A DNA stretch of 64,000 nt from Geoalkalibacter halelectricus. Its GTDB lineage: Bacteria; Desulfobacterota; Desulfuromonadia; Desulfuromonadales; Geoalkalibacteraceae. The stretch spans positions 62,001-126,000 of the forward strand of contig NZ_CP092109.1 of assembly GCF_025263685.1 (NCBI RefSeq). The letters run 5' to 3'. Under the pieces are notes generated by a model, which saw only the letters and a program-made list of their open reading frames with translations, did not search any database and had not been told where the DNA came from. Positions 26,997 through 38,694 of this stretch are shown in pieces. The position numbers were made by a program, and so were the translations under genes. How positions within the stretch are numbered: position 1 is the first letter of the stretch; each line of letters begins with the position of its first letter.

Positions 26997-27950
26997 TCAG
27001 ACTTCGGCCAACCGGCGCACCGCCCGCAACACCGCGCTGCGCGCCCTGGCATTGTTCTCGACTTCCTCCGCCCCGGGGCGAACGCCCTTGCGGGTCAGCA
27101 GCTCCACGCGCGGGCGGTGATTGCAGACGCAGCGGGGAACACGGGGCGGGCAGATACAAGCACGCGCTTCCTGGCGGAAAAAATGTTTGACGAGGCGATC
27201 CTCCAGGGAGTGAAAACTGATCACCACCAATCGACCGCCCGGCCGCAGCAAGGCGACGGCCTGCTCGAGGCCGTCGGCGATGTGCCGCAACTCGTCGTTG
27301 ACAAAGATCCGAAGTGCCTGAAAGACCCGAGTCGCGGGATGAATCCGTGCCGGCACCTTGCCGCCGGGAACCGCGTCGCGCACCAACTCGGCAAGCTGCG
27401 CGGTGGTAAGGATGGGTGCGGCCTGCCGGACCGCGACGATTTTGCGGGCGATACGGCGAGCGAAGCGTTCCTCGCCGAAATCACGAAAAATACGTGCCAG
27501 CTCCTGCTCCTCGGCACCATTGACAACCTCGGCGGCGGTGGATCCGGTGCTGGGATCCATGCGCATGTCCAAGGGGGCGTCGGCACGAAAGGAAAACCCT
27601 CGCCGGGACTCATCGAGCTGATAGGAGGACACGCCCAGATCGAGCAGGATACCGTCAAACCCGGCGATACGCGCCTCGCTCGCCACGGCTGCCATGTGCG
27701 AAAAATTGCTGTGAAACAACTGCACGCGCGGGCCAAAGTGCGCCAGCCGCCGGCGGCCGCGTTCCAGGGCCTCGGGATCGCGATCAAGCCCGACTAAACG
27801 CCCGTCGGGAACGGAAGCTTCCAGAATCAGGCGCGCATGGCCGGCGCCGCCCAGGGTCCCGTCGAGATAAGTCTCGCCGCCGGCCGGCCGCAGATAGGCC
27901 AGAACCTCGGCAGACATGACCGGAACATGGCCCGGCACCGCCCCGACCAT
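26997..27950 (-). CDS. rsmH: 16S rRNA (cytosine1402-N4)-methyltransferase RsmH
   Basis: A 317-residue SAM-dependent methyltransferase. GHVPVMSAEVLAYL opens the protein, YLDGTLGGAGHARLIL is the SAM loop, DGILLDLGVSSYQLD the catalytic region and VISFHSLEDRLVKHFF the C-terminal motif. It methylates C1402 in the ribosomal P site. It sits 3 bases after mraZ, as in most dcw clusters. Confidence 0.97.
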   Translation of the reverse strand: MVGAVPGHVPVMSAEVLAYLRPAGGETYLDGTLGGAGHARLILEASVPDGRLVGLDRDPEALERGRRRLAHFGPRVQLFHSNFSHMAAVASEARIAGFDGILLDLGVSSYQLDESRRGFSFRADAPLDMRMDPSTGSTAAEVVNGAEEQELARIFRDFGEERFARRIARKIVAVRQAAPILTTAQLAELVRDAVPGGKVPARIHPATRVFQALRIFVNDELRHIADGLEQAVALLRPGGRLVVISFHSLEDRLVKHFFRQEARACICPPRVPRCVCNHRPRVELLTRKGVRPGAEEVENNARARSAVLRAVRRLAEV

Positions 27951-27953
27951 GAC

Positions 27954-28397
27954 CTAGAGCCCCAGGTCGGCGACGAATTGGGGATCGGCGCGCAGCAACT
28001 CCTGCGACTCGCGATTGACTTCGGCGTAGCGCGCCTGACTGAAAATATCGATCTTGTCGAAACCGCCCACCACCACCACGTCCTGCTCCAGTCCCGCATG
28101 GGCGCGGAGCGCCTGGGAGACCTGAATTCGTCCTTGCTTGTCGAAGGTGCAGATCTCGGCGGGGTTGAGAACCAGGCGGTTGAGGGCGGTGCGGCGAGGG
28201 CCGGCGGGAATGTCTGCGATGCTCTTTTCAATGTCCTGCCAGCGGGCGCTCGGGTAGGCGGACAGACCTCCGTCCATGTTCTTGGTCAGCGTGATGCTCT
28301 CGTCGCCGATTTGGCGCAAAACTTCCCGGAATCTGGCCGGAATGCTCAGGCGCCCCTTGGCGTCGACGCTGTTGTGAAATTCCCCCGTAAAATTCAA
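27954..28397 (-). CDS. mraZ: Transcriptional regulator MraZ
   Basis: A 147-residue protein with two AbrB-like swapped-hairpin domains. The first holds FHNSVDAKGRLSIPARFRE, the second CTFDKQGRIQVSQALRAHAG. MraZ forms a ring and represses its own operon in characterised bacteria. The TTG at 28397 is chosen because it gives LNFTGEFHNSVDAKGR, aligned with the family start MFxGEYxxxxDAKGR, and GAGGG lies 6 bases upstream. The upstream open frame includes promoter sequence. It is the first gene of the dcw cluster. Confidence 0.93.
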   Translation of the reverse strand: MNFTGEFHNSVDAKGRLSIPARFREVLRQIGDESITLTKNMDGGLSAYPSARWQDIEKSIADIPAGPRRTALNRLVLNPAEICTFDKQGRIQVSQALRAHAGLEQDVVVVGGFDKIDIFSQARYAEVNRESQELLRADPQFVADLGL

Positions 28398-28412
28398 ACC
28401 GACCCTCGCATG

Positions 28413-28440
28413 GCCACAAATGACACTTTTCCCCACATTT
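28413..28440 (-). promoter_or_regulatory. Candidate MraZ operator repeats
   Basis: On the minus strand three A/T-rich GTG half-sites (ATGTGGGG, AAGTGTCA, TTGTGGCC) recur with spacings of 10 and 9 bases between the mraZ promoter and start codon. Known MraZ boxes are direct repeats of TGGG or GTGG with about 10-base period upstream of mraZ. Binding is inferred. Confidence 0.5.
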
Positions 28441-28446
28441 TGGGAA

Positions 28447-28475
28447 AATATAACGGGCACCCGACGGAGTGTCAA
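28447..28475 (-). promoter_or_regulatory. Strong sigma-70 promoter of the dcw cluster
   Basis: TTGACA (28470-28475) and TATATT (28447-28452) on the minus strand are separated by exactly 17 bases. The expected transcription start near 28440 gives a leader of about 43 bases to the mraZ TTG. This is the best promoter match in the window. Confidence 0.85.
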
Positions 28476-28531
28476 GGAGATTTTTTTAATTTTTTTTAGA
28501 TTTTTTGCGAAGTTGCCGGTTTTTCGGGTGA

Positions 28532-28558
28532 CAAAAAAAGGCCCTCACCGGGAGGGCC
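28532..28558 (-). terminator. Rho-independent terminator after the CNNM/CorC gene
   Basis: On the minus strand GGCCCTC and GAGGGCC pair around a 5-base loop, followed by TTTTTTT. It isolates the dcw promoter from upstream transcription. Confidence 0.9.
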
Positions 28559-28594
28559 GCTTGGGGCTTGCCTAGGCTAAACAATGAATTTTTT

Positions 28595-29854
28595 TTAACT
28601 TTTGTCCTCCTCCGGCAGAACCATTTCAATTTCCTCGATGCGCCGCTCGACGACGCGCCGCACGGTAAAAACGATGCCGTCGGCTTCGCAGACCGCGCCC
28701 TGCTCCGGAATGACACCCAGCCTGTGCATGAGAAAACCGGCCAGCGTATTGGCATGCTCCTCGGAGAGTTGCAGGTCGAAGCGGCGATTGAGAATGCGCA
28801 GGGATACGCTGCCGTCGATGAGGTACTGACGCGGGGCGACAGGGCGAATTTCCGCTTCCTCGGCATCATATTCGTCCTGGATCTCACCGACGATCTCCTC
28901 GACGATATCCTCAAGGGTCACGATCCCTTCCATGCCCCCGTACTCGTCGACGACGATGGCCAGATGCACCCGCTTTTTGCGAAATGCCTGCAACAAAGTG
29001 CCGATGCGCTTGGATTCGGGCACGAAATAAGGCGGGCGACAGGCCTCGCGCAGGGCGAACTCCTCGGTGCGCCCGACAAAGCGCAGGATATCCTTGGAGT
29101 GAATGATGCCGACCACCTGATCCAGGCTGCCCTCGTACACGGGAAAGCGTGAATGGCGCGCGCCCTGGGCCAGCACCAGCGCGTCCTCGAAGGGAGTGTT
29201 GACCTCCATGGCCACCACCTCGGTGCGCGGGATCATGATATCGCGGGCGCGAATGGCGGACAGGTCGAAAATGCCGTGCAGCATGCGCCGATTTTCCTTG
29301 GGCAGCACCCCGGCTTCCTCGCCCACGGAGATGATGTTGCGGATTTCGTCCTCGGAGAGAATCGGCGAGGGCTTGTCCTCGCCCTGCATCAAGCGCGTGA
29401 GCATACGCGAGATATGCGTCACCAGCCAGATCACCGGCGCCAATAGCCACATGACCGCTAGAATCGGCCGCAACACCCAGAAGGAGACACGTTCGGGATT
29501 TTTCGCCGCGTAGGTTTTTGGGCAGATTTCGGCGAAAACGAGCAGGATGGGGGTGAGGATCAGGATGGTGAGCAGTTCGCCACGCTCACCGTAAAGGTGC
29601 ACGAAAAGACCGGTGGCGAAAACCGATGCGGCAATATTGACCAGGTTGTTGCCGACCAGAATGGCGCCCAGCAGGCTCTCGGGCTGGTCGAGCATGTGTT
29701 CCAGGCGTTCGGCGTTTTTCTTTTTTTTCTTGACCAGGTATTTGACGCGCAGCTTGTCAAGCGCCATCAGGGCGGTTTCCGACCCGGAAAAAAACGCCGA
29801 GAGCACGAACAGCACGCCGAGCAAGGCAAGGCGCATCCAGAGGTCTTCAAACAT
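28595..29854 (-). CDS. CNNM/CorC family protein (hemolysin-like, CBS domains)
   Basis: A 419-residue protein with an N-terminal DUF21/CNNM membrane domain (about four hydrophobic segments, with FFSGSETALMALDKLR), a CBS pair near residues 210-330 (MIPRTEVVAMEV, VVDEYGGMEGIVTLEDIVEEI) and a C-terminal CorC_HlyC domain. Relatives transport or sense Mg2+ and other divalent cations; the old hemolysin name is misleading. The ATG at 29854 has GGAG six bases upstream and is preferred to one seven codons earlier. It is divergent from ligA. Confidence 0.9.
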   Translation of the reverse strand: MFEDLWMRLALLGVLFVLSAFFSGSETALMALDKLRVKYLVKKKKKNAERLEHMLDQPESLLGAILVGNNLVNIAASVFATGLFVHLYGERGELLTILILTPILLVFAEICPKTYAAKNPERVSFWVLRPILAVMWLLAPVIWLVTHISRMLTRLMQGEDKPSPILSEDEIRNIISVGEEAGVLPKENRRMLHGIFDLSAIRARDIMIPRTEVVAMEVNTPFEDALVLAQGARHSRFPVYEGSLDQVVGIIHSKDILRFVGRTEEFALREACRPPYFVPESKRIGTLLQAFRKKRVHLAIVVDEYGGMEGIVTLEDIVEEIVGEIQDEYDAEEAEIRPVAPRQYLIDGSVSLRILNRRFDLQLSEEHANTLAGFLMHRLGVIPEQGAVCEADGIVFTVRRVVERRIEEIEMVLPEEDKS

Positions 29855-29922
29855 TCCCTTCTCCAGTGCAATCAAACAGGCATTGCATTTCGGGGAATTC
29901 TACCCGAAGAGCAGGTTAATGA

Positions 29923-32300
<2,378 letters not shown>

Positions 32301-32339
32301 GGGAGGCAGTGGTGAGGGTCGCCGCGTACCGGCGCATCG

Positions 32340-33179
32340 CTAGAGCCTTTTTTCCTTCCACCTGAGGTATTCCTGGTAGACCTGGCTGCGGGGCTCGCCG
32401 GTCGCCTTGGCGACACGCCGCACCAACTCCGCGGGAGGTAGATCCTGCTCCGCGCCAAGGCGCTCCAGGGCGGTGGGGACATCCTCGCGCGGCGCCGCGC
32501 CTTTCTCCGCCGGCGCGATGAGCAGCACAATTTCGCCGCGCACTTCACCCTGGGCAAAATGCGCGCTCACCTCCGTGGCGCTGCCGCTGAACAATTCCTC
32601 GTGCTTCTTGGTCAACTCCCGCGCCACCGCCACCTGCCGGTGGGTGCCGAAAATCCCCACCACGGCCTCCAGGCTCGCCCGCAGTCGATGCGGCGCTTCG
32701 TAAAACACCAGCGTTCGCGCCTCGTCCCTGAGGGCCGTGAACAGATCTTCCCGGGCCTTTTTCCGTGGCGGCACGAACCCCTCGAAGGCGAAACGGTGAC
32801 AGGGCAGGCCCGCCACCGACAGGGCCGCCGTCAGGGCCGAAGGACCGGGCACCGCCACCACCGACACGCCGGCCGCGCGGCAGCGCCGCACCAGATGAAA
32901 ACCCGGATCGGAAATGGCCGGAGTACCGGCATCGCTGATCAGAGCCACGGATTGCCCGGCCTCAAGGCGGTTGAGCAGTTGGGCGCCACGGGCTTCCTCG
33001 TTGTGCTCGTGGTAGGCGACCAGAGAAGTAGCGATGCCGTAGTGGCTGAGCAGCTTGCGGCTGTGACGGGTGTCCTCGGCGGCGATCAACGCGACCTCCT
33101 TGAGAATCCGCAGGGCGCGCAGGGATATGTCCTCGAGATTGCCGATGGGGGTGGCGACGATGTAAAGGGTGGCGGCCAT
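32340..33179 (-). CDS. rsmI: 16S rRNA (cytidine1402-2'-O)-methyltransferase RsmI
   Basis: A 279-residue tetrapyrrole-methylase-fold enzyme. LYIVATPIGNLEDISLRAL, EDTRHSRKLLSHYGI and ISDAGTPAISDPGFHLVR are family signatures; the last shapes the SAM site. It methylates the ribose of C1402, the nucleotide whose base is methylated by RsmH. The gene follows nadE after 10 bases. Confidence 0.97.
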   Translation of the reverse strand: MAATLYIVATPIGNLEDISLRALRILKEVALIAAEDTRHSRKLLSHYGIATSLVAYHEHNEEARGAQLLNRLEAGQSVALISDAGTPAISDPGFHLVRRCRAAGVSVVAVPGPSALTAALSVAGLPCHRFAFEGFVPPRKKAREDLFTALRDEARTLVFYEAPHRLRASLEAVVGIFGTHRQVAVARELTKKHEELFSGSATEVSAHFAQGEVRGEIVLLIAPAEKGAAPREDVPTALERLGAEQDLPPAELVRRVAKATGEPRSQVYQEYLRWKEKRL

Positions 33180-33189
33180 GGCGCGAAAC

Positions 33190-35160
33190 TCAGTCCGGCC
33201 CTATGTGGTTTTCGGCCTCAAGCGCCTCCAGCTCGGCCAACCAGAGGGCGGCGCTCGCATCGCTCGGCATGCGCCAGTCACCGCGCGGCGACAGCGCCAA
33301 AGTGCCGATCTTGGGTCCGTCGGGCAAGCAGGAGCGTTTGAACTGCTGGGAGAAGAACCGCCGGTAGAAGGTTTTCAGCCACTCCAGAAGCTCGGCGCGG
33401 CGGAACTGCTCGGCGAACACCTGCTCGGCGAGAAACAAGATGCGGCGCGGCGGAAACTGCATGCGCACCGCCTGAAACAGAAAAAAGTCGTGCAGCAGAT
33501 ACGGCCCGAGATGTTCCTCGGTCTTCTGCCGGATCGCGCCCTCGGCATCTGGCGGCAGCAGCTCGGGCGAGACGGGCGTTGCGCAGATGTCATGGAGAAT
33601 GTCCGCCGCCGCGCCGCTGAATTCGCTCTGCGCGCACCACTCGACCAGGTGGCGCACCAGGGTCTTGGGCACCCCGGCGTTGACGCCGTACATGGACATG
33701 TGGTCGGCGTTGTAGGTACACCAGCCCAGGGCCAGTTCGGACAGGTCGCCGGTTCCGATGACCAGCCCCCGCACCGCGTTGGCCACATTCATGAGTATCT
33801 GGGTGCGCTCCCGCGCCTGGGCATTCTCGAAGGTGATGTCGTGGGTTTCGCCGTCGTGGCCGATATCCTTGAAGTGACCACGCACCGCGGCGTCGATGGA
33901 GATCACCCGCAGGCTGACGCCGAGGATTTCGGCCAGCTTTTCGGCGTTGCCCCGGGTGCGCGCGGTGGTGCCGAATCCCGGCAGGGTGAGAGCCAGAATG
34001 CCCTGGCGGTCCAAACCGAGTTTGTCGAAGGCCGCGGCGGTGACCAGCAGCGCCAGGGTCGAGTCAAGACCGCCGGAAATGCCGATCACCACCTGCCGGC
34101 TGCCGGTGTGGCGCAAGCGTGTGGCCAGCGCCGTGGTTTGCAGGGCGAAGATTTCGCGGCAGCGCGCGCTGCGCTCCCGCTCGCCGCTCGGCACGAAGGG
34201 GCGCGCCGCCACCTCGCGCAGCAACACGCCGAGGGGCGGATCGCCGCTATCAAATTCCACCACGCGCCAGGTCCCCGGAGGGAGTTGAGCGGAAAAAGCA
34301 TTGTTGCGCAGCCGCTCCTGACGCAGGCGCAACAAGTCGACATCGCTGACCGCCCAGCGCGACTCAAAGCAGAAACGCTCGCTTTCGGCGAGCACCTGCC
34401 CGTTTTCGGCGATCAGACTGTGGCCTGCATAGACCAGGTCGGTACTCGACTCGCCGGATCCCGCCGAGGCATAGGCATAGGCAGCCAGGCAGCGCGCCGA
34501 CTGCGACTGCACCAGCGCGCGCCGATAATCCTGTTTGCCGAGAATTTCCGGGCTGGCCGAGGGATTGACCAGCACCGTGGCACCCGCCAGGGCCTGAGCG
34601 CAACTCGGCGGCTGCACCGACCAGAGATCCTCGCAGATCTCCACGCCGACCAGGCAGTCGGGGTGCCGTTTCCAGCGAAACAAGAGGTCCGTCCCGAAGG
34701 GCACTTGATGCTCGCCGACCCGCACCTCCTTGGCGAGGGCCTCGCGCGCCGAGGCAAACCAGCGCTCCTCGTAGAACTCGTTGGTGTTGGGCAGGTAGGT
34801 CTTGGGCACCAGGCCGAGAATACGCCCTTCGGCAAGAAAGGCGGCGCAGTTGAACAAAAAGCCGCCTTGGCGCAGCGGCAGTCCGACGACCACGGCCAAG
34901 TTGCGTTCCGCTGCATGCGCGGCGATTCGCGGCAGGGCCTCGGCGGCGCGCTCCAGCAGCAGATCCTGATAGAACAGATCGCCGCAGGTGTAGCCGGTCA
35001 GGCACAGCTCGGGAAAAACGGCAAGCTGCGCGCCCTGCTCATGCAGGCCATCGATGACCTTGAGAATCTCTCCGGTATTGAAGGCGACATCGGCCACCCG
35101 CAGGGCCGGGGTCGACACCCCGAGGCGTAAATAACCCATGACGGCGCAGGAAGTTTTCAT
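33190..35160 (-). CDS. nadE: Glutamine-dependent NAD+ synthase
   Basis: A 656-residue two-domain enzyme. The N-terminal nitrilase-type glutaminase has the Glu-Lys-Cys triad in [17 protein letters not shown] and VEICEDLW. The C-terminal synthetase has the PP-loop [13 protein letters not shown] near residue 365 and [20 protein letters not shown]. It makes NAD+ from deamido-NAD+ with ammonia channelled from glutamine. Its length is near that of the long bacterial form. Neighbours rsmI and yraN lie on the same strand at short spacing. Confidence 0.97.
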   Translation of the reverse strand: MKTSCAVMGYLRLGVSTPALRVADVAFNTGEILKVIDGLHEQGAQLAVFPELCLTGYTCGDLFYQDLLLERAAEALPRIAAHAAERNLAVVVGLPLRQGGFLFNCAAFLAEGRILGLVPKTYLPNTNEFYEERWFASAREALAKEVRVGEHQVPFGTDLLFRWKRHPDCLVGVEICEDLWSVQPPSCAQALAGATVLVNPSASPEILGKQDYRRALVQSQSARCLAAYAYASAGSGESSTDLVYAGHSLIAENGQVLAESERFCFESRWAVSDVDLLRLRQERLRNNAFSAQLPPGTWRVVEFDSGDPPLGVLLREVAARPFVPSGERERSARCREIFALQTTALATRLRHTGSRQVVIGISGGLDSTLALLVTAAAFDKLGLDRQGILALTLPGFGTTARTRGNAEKLAEILGVSLRVISIDAAVRGHFKDIGHDGETHDITFENAQARERTQILMNVANAVRGLVIGTGDLSELALGWCTYNADHMSMYGVNAGVPKTLVRHLVEWCAQSEFSGAAADILHDICATPVSPELLPPDAEGAIRQKTEEHLGPYLLHDFFLFQAVRMQFPPRRILFLAEQVFAEQFRRAELLEWLKTFYRRFFSQQFKRSCLPDGPKIGTLALSPRGDWRMPSDASAALWLAELEALEAENHIGPD

Positions 35161-35184
35161 GGCGTGTCCTCGTCCTCGATCGGC

Positions 35185-35547
35185 TTACAAGGTAAAAGCA
35201 TTGACGATATGCTCGATGCGGGGCCCCGAGGCGACGGCCAACACGGCCACCACGTCGAAGCGCGGCTGCAATCCCCGATAGCAGCCGCGTCCCAGGCACC
35301 ACTGGGCGGCGCGAATGATCTGGCGCTGCTTACGCGGGGTGACGGCGGCCTGGGGCACGCCGAAGGCCGTGGTGCGTCGGGTTTTGACTTCGACGAACAC
35401 CAGGGTGCGTCCCTGGCGGGCGATCAGATCGATCTCGCCGAGGGGCGTGCGCACATTGCGCTCGAGAAGCTCAAAGCCCTGCTCCTCCAGAAACGCGCCG
35501 GCGCACTCCTCGCCCCAGCGTCCCAGGCTCTGGCGCGCCAGGCTCAC
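35185..35547 (-). CDS. yraN: UPF0102 (YraN) family endonuclease-like protein
   Basis: A 120-residue protein with the restriction-endonuclease-like signature GEIDLIARQGRTLVFVEVKTR, giving the D-ExK residues of a metal-dependent nuclease. Its role is not settled; Holliday-junction-like folds and association with recombination or competence have been proposed for the family. It overlaps rnhB by four bases, a pairing conserved in many bacteria. Confidence 0.93.
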   Translation of the reverse strand: MSLARQSLGRWGEECAGAFLEEQGFELLERNVRTPLGEIDLIARQGRTLVFVEVKTRRTTAFGVPQAAVTPRKQRQIIRAAQWCLGRGCYRGLQPRFDVVAVLAVASGPRIEHIVNAFTL

Positions 35548-36188
35548 GGCGCCCCCACATGCTCGCGCACGCCGCGGAAGCTGCGGCGGTGCTGCGGACT
35601 GGGCCCCAACCGGGCGATGGCCTCCAGATGCGCACGCGAGCCATAGCCCTTGTGCCCGGCTAAACCGTAACCGGGATAGCTGCGATCCAGCGACGCCATG
35701 ATGCGATCACGCACCACCTTGGCCACCACCGAGGCCGCGGCCACCGACAGGGAGCGCGAATCACCCTGCTTCAAGGTCTGCTGCGCGATGGCCGTCGGCA
35801 ACGGCGTGATGCCGTCGATCAGCAGATAATCGGCCGGCACCGCCAGGCGCGCCACGGCGCGCTGCATGGCCCGCAGGGTGGCCTGCAGAATGTTGTGCTG
35901 GTCGATCTCGGCCGCCGAGGCGGTGCCGACGCCCACGGCCAGGGCCTGGGCGCGGATCAGCGGATAGAACGCGCGCCGCTGCGGGTCGCTGAGCTTTTTG
36001 GAATCGGTCAACCCGTCCAGGGCAAAATCCGGCGGCAAAATCACCGCTGCCGCCACCACCGGTCCGGCCAAAGGGCCGCGCCCGGCCTCATCGACGCCGG
36101 CCACCGCGCGAAAGCCGCGCCGCTGGGCCAACTTCTCGAAATGGCAAAGGGATAATTCCTGCTCGGGAAACAGGCGCAACTCCTCCAT
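35544..36188 (-). CDS. rnhB: Ribonuclease HII
   Basis: A 214-residue enzyme that removes ribonucleotides from DNA and RNA from hybrids. VAGVDEAGRGPLAGPVVAAA carries the first catalytic Asp-Glu pair near residue 30; LTDSKKLSDPQR and the downstream DYLLIDG and SVVAKVVRDR complete the site. In many genomes it directly follows rplS; here a small gene and a palindrome lie between. Confidence 0.97.
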   Translation of the reverse strand: MEELRLFPEQELSLCHFEKLAQRRGFRAVAGVDEAGRGPLAGPVVAAAVILPPDFALDGLTDSKKLSDPQRRAFYPLIRAQALAVGVGTASAAEIDQHNILQATLRAMQRAVARLAVPADYLLIDGITPLPTAIAQQTLKQGDSRSLSVAAASVVAKVVRDRIMASLDRSYPGYGLAGHKGYGSRAHLEAIARLGPSPQHRRSFRGVREHVGAP

Positions 36189-36253
36189 GGGCTTTGGTCC
36201 TTGCGCATGGGGTTGAAGGGATTATACTCTGGATTCAATGCACGGGCTGGTGT

Positions 36254-36282
36254 AGTATACGTGCGTTGGCCAGTAATACCAA
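36254..36282 (-). promoter_or_regulatory. Candidate sigma-70 promoter of rnhB
   Basis: On the minus strand TTGGTA and TATACT are separated by 17 bases, about 65 bases before the rnhB ATG. A local promoter is expected here because a bidirectional terminator cuts rnhB off from the rplS operon. Confidence 0.5.
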
Positions 36283-36343
36283 CACTTTCCCATGCTGTTT
36301 TGTGGATCGATTGCGTCACCAACCTGCCCAAGGAGGAGAGAAG

Positions 36344-36526
36344 ATGACTGCCATTTTTATCATGCTTGCCGTGGTCGCCTACCTGGCGCTCCTGGTCGAC
36401 TGGAAGGAACTGATTGGGATTCTCGGTCAGGGCGGATGGGCATCCGTGGTCGTTTACGCGGTGCTCACGGTCATGATCATCGTCATTCTGAACAACCCCG
36501 ACATCCCCAACATCACACCCCGCTGA
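36344..36526 (+). CDS. Small membrane protein of unknown function
   Basis: A 60-residue protein beginning MTAIFIMLAVVAYLALLVDW, with two predicted membrane helices (about residues 3-17 and 33-50) joined by a KELIGILGQGG loop, and a short NNPDIPNITPR tail. No family was recognised. AAGGAGG seven bases before the ATG is one of the best ribosome binding sites in the window, which argues that it is really translated. It is the only plus-strand gene in a minus-strand block and is followed at once by a long palindrome. Confidence 0.7.
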   Translation: MTAIFIMLAVVAYLALLVDWKELIGILGQGGWASVVVYAVLTVMIIVILNNPDIPNITPR

Positions 36527-36530
36527 TGCC

Positions 36531-36604
36531 TAGGAGGCTGTCGGACTATCCGGGCCAAACAGCCGGATTTGCAGCCGGCTCATGGATAGTCCGACAGCCT
36601 CCTA
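36531..36604. repeat. 74-bp palindromic element with perfect 21-bp arms
   Basis: The arms at 36531-36551 and 36584-36604 are perfect inverted repeats that begin TAGGAGGCTGTCGGAC. The 32-base centre holds a second, 6-bp stem (AGCCGG and CCGGCT). There is no open frame and no transposase. It starts 4 bases after the stop of the 60-residue gene. A MITE-like element or long hairpin are the main options. Confidence 0.85.
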
Positions 36605-36614
36605 ATTCTTGGCA

Positions 36615-36647
36615 TAAAAAAAGCCCCGGTTGCCCGGGGCTTTTTTT
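36615..36647. terminator. Bidirectional rho-independent terminator
   Basis: AAAAAAAGCCCCGG, a short loop and CCCGGGGCTTTTTTT form a symmetric hairpin with T tracts on both strands. It ends the ffh-rplS operon on the minus strand and the 60-residue gene on the plus strand. Confidence 0.93.
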
Positions 36648-36656
36648 ATGCGCGCA

Positions 36657-37004
36657 TCAGGAGTAGCGCTTCTCGCGAATCCGTGCCGCCTTGCCGCGCA
36701 GGTTGCGCAGGTAGTAGAGCTTGGCACGCCGCACCCGGCCGATGCTGACGACCTCGATTTTCTCGACGGCCGGCGAATGCAGGGAAAAGACCCTCTCGAC
36801 GCCGAACCCGTCGGAAATCTTGCGCACGGTGAAGGTCGAACCGACGCCGTTATTCATGCGCGCGATGCACACGCCCTGATAAATCTGAATGCGCTGCTTG
36901 TCACCCTCGGTGATCTTTACGTGAACGCGCAGGGTATCTCCGGCCTTGAAGACGGGGATGTTCTTTTTGACGTGTTCCATGCCAAGGCGATCGACGATGT
37001 TCAT
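36657..37004 (-). CDS. rplS: 50S ribosomal protein L19
   Basis: A 115-residue protein with the L19 core: [39 protein letters not shown] and FPLHSP-like [15 protein letters not shown], ending in [17 protein letters not shown]. It sits at the 30S-50S interface. It is the last gene of the ffh operon, after trmD, and is followed by the bidirectional terminator. Confidence 0.98.
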   Translation of the reverse strand: MNIVDRLGMEHVKKNIPVFKAGDTLRVHVKITEGDKQRIQIYQGVCIARMNNGVGSTFTVRKISDGFGVERVFSLHSPAVEKIEVVSIGRVRRAKLYYLRNLRGKAARIREKRYS

Positions 37005-37102
37005 GATGTCCTCCTGTATGTAGTCGAAGCGATGCTTGTCTGCTCTTTATGAGGTTCCCGGCCACCCGACGGGGTGCGGGGTGAAATGCACAGTTACTGG
37101 GT

Positions 37103-37843
37103 TCAACCGCCGTCCTTGCCCGCTGCCAGCTCCGCCAGATAGCGCCGATCCTCGTCGCTCAGGGGAGCATCGGCCAAAAGATCGGGACGCCGCCGGGCGG
37201 TGCGTTCAAGCTGGGCCTGCCGCCGCCAGCGCGCGATGGCGCCATGATTGCCCGAAAGCAGCACCTCGGGCACCTTGAGTCCTTCGAACTCGGCCGGCCG
37301 GGTGTACTGAGGATATTCCAGCAGGCCATCAGAGAAAGAATCCCCGGCGGCACTGCCCTCACAACCCAAAACACCGGGTATCAGCCGCGCTATGGCGTCG
37401 ATCATGACCATGGCCGCCAGTTCGCCGCCGGTCAGAATAAAATCGCCGATGGAGTATTCGACATCGACAAAGGCGCGAATCCGCTCGTCATAGCCTTCAT
37501 AGCGGCCGCAAACGAAAATCAGCCCGCTCTGCTTCGCCAGGTGCGCGGCCTCCCGCTGCGTGAAGGTGCGCCCCTGCGGGGTCAGTAAAACCGTCTGCGC
37601 GCCCGGCGCGGCGGCGCGCAGATCACGCAAGGCGCCGACCACGGGCTCGACCTTCATGACCATCCCGTCGCCACCCCCGTACGGGGCATCGTCGGTCACC
37701 TGATGACGGCCGGCGGCCCAGTCACGCAGATTGTGGGCATGCACCGAGATCAGCCCCCGGTCCACGGCCTTGCCCAGAATGCTCTCGCTCATGGGCGAGG
37801 CAAACATGGCTGGGAACAGGGTCAGAATGTCAAAGGTCATCAC
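37103..37843 (-). CDS. trmD: tRNA (guanine37-N1)-methyltransferase TrmD
   Basis: A 246-residue SPOUT methyltransferase. [15 protein letters not shown] opens the protein; [31 protein letters not shown] and [16 protein letters not shown] build the trefoil-knot SAM site. It prevents +1 frameshifting by methylating G37. Start and order after rimM (8 bases) are canonical. Confidence 0.98.
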   Translation of the reverse strand: MMTFDILTLFPAMFASPMSESILGKAVDRGLISVHAHNLRDWAAGRHQVTDDAPYGGGDGMVMKVEPVVGALRDLRAAAPGAQTVLLTPQGRTFTQREAAHLAKQSGLIFVCGRYEGYDERIRAFVDVEYSIGDFILTGGELAAMVMIDAIARLIPGVLGCEGSAAGDSFSDGLLEYPQYTRPAEFEGLKVPEVLLSGNHGAIARWRRQAQLERTARRRPDLLADAPLSDEDRRYLAELAAGKDGG

Positions 37844-37851
37844 GGCGGCCG

Positions 37852-38400
37852 CTAGGGAACTTGCTCAGCCTTGGCTTCATCGACCAACCCGAGGGGCAGG
37901 TCCACATGAAGGCAGGCGTTTTCCTCGTCAAATTCGAGGATGAATTCATCGACGGCGGGAATCAGCACCTCACCGAAGCGCCCCTGCACCACATAGACAT
38001 CGTGGGCGGCGGTTTCGAAAACATCCTCCAGCGTGCCGATGCTGCCCAGGCGCCGGTCGATGACCTCCGCGCCCTGCAATTCATACCAGTAGGATTGCCC
38101 CTCCTCGAGGTCCGGCAATTCCTCCCGGGACATGAAAACCAACGCGCCTTTAAGCGGCGCGGCGGCATCGATGCTCTCGACGCCCTCCAGACGCACCAGC
38201 AGGCTTGCCTTGTGAACACTCGCCTTGCGCAATTTATAGGTGAGAAAGTCACCCTCCGTCTCGCGGCGCAGCCAAAGCGTTTGCGCCGCCAGAATGGAGG
38301 TAGATCCCGGAGTGAGCGGACGCACCTTGATATCGCCGCGCAATCCGTGGGTACCGGTCACGGTTCCCACCTGAAACAGCTCCTCGTGCGTTTTTCCCAT
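37852..38400 (-). CDS. rimM: Ribosome maturation factor RimM
   Basis: A 182-residue protein with the RimM N-terminal fold ([21 protein letters not shown]) and a PRC-barrel C-terminal domain ([20 protein letters not shown] with [13 protein letters not shown]). It binds S19 during 30S head assembly. The ATG at 38400 overlaps the khpA stop codon by one base; a GTG one codon earlier is also possible. Confidence 0.96.
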   Translation of the reverse strand: MGKTHEELFQVGTVTGTHGLRGDIKVRPLTPGSTSILAAQTLWLRRETEGDFLTYKLRKASVHKASLLVRLEGVESIDAAAPLKGALVFMSREELPDLEEGQSYWYELQGAEVIDRRLGSIGTLEDVFETAAHDVYVVQGRFGEVLIPAVDEFILEFDEENACLHVDLPLGLVDEAKAEQVP

Positions 38401-38633
38401 CACTCCACAATCTGCAACGTAGCCCGCAGATTCTCGCGGGTGGCCTTGGCGTTGAGCAGGGTGCGCATCGCCTTGGCGGTTCGCCCCTGCTTGCCGATGA
38501 TCCGCCCCATATCGTCCTGCGCGGCCGCAAGTTTGATCAGGATGGTGCCGTCGTCGGCCTGCTCTTCGACGACGGATACCGCGTGAGGATCTTCAACCAA
38601 AGATTTTGCGATGAATTCGATGAGCTCTTTCAT
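38400..38633 (-). CDS. khpA: KH domain RNA-binding protein KhpA
   Basis: A 77-residue single KH domain with the GxxG loop in MGRIIGKQGRTAKAMR. It belongs to the YlqC/KhpA family found between rpsP and rimM in many bacteria. Gram-positive members act with KhpB in RNA binding and cell elongation; the role here is unknown. It overlaps rimM by one base. Confidence 0.93.
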   Translation of the reverse strand: MKELIEFIAKSLVEDPHAVSVVEEQADDGTILIKLAAAQDDMGRIIGKQGRTAKAMRTLLNAKATRENLRATLQIVE

Positions 38634-38694
38634 GGAGTCCTACCTTTGGAGTAAGGGCTCGCCGGCTCAGCTATCGGTCACCGCGTGGGTCGTC

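Noticed and set aside
36531-36604. The 21-bp inverted repeats as ends of an insertion sequence
   Set aside because: Only 32 bases separate the arms and no transposase is nearby; at most a non-autonomous element.
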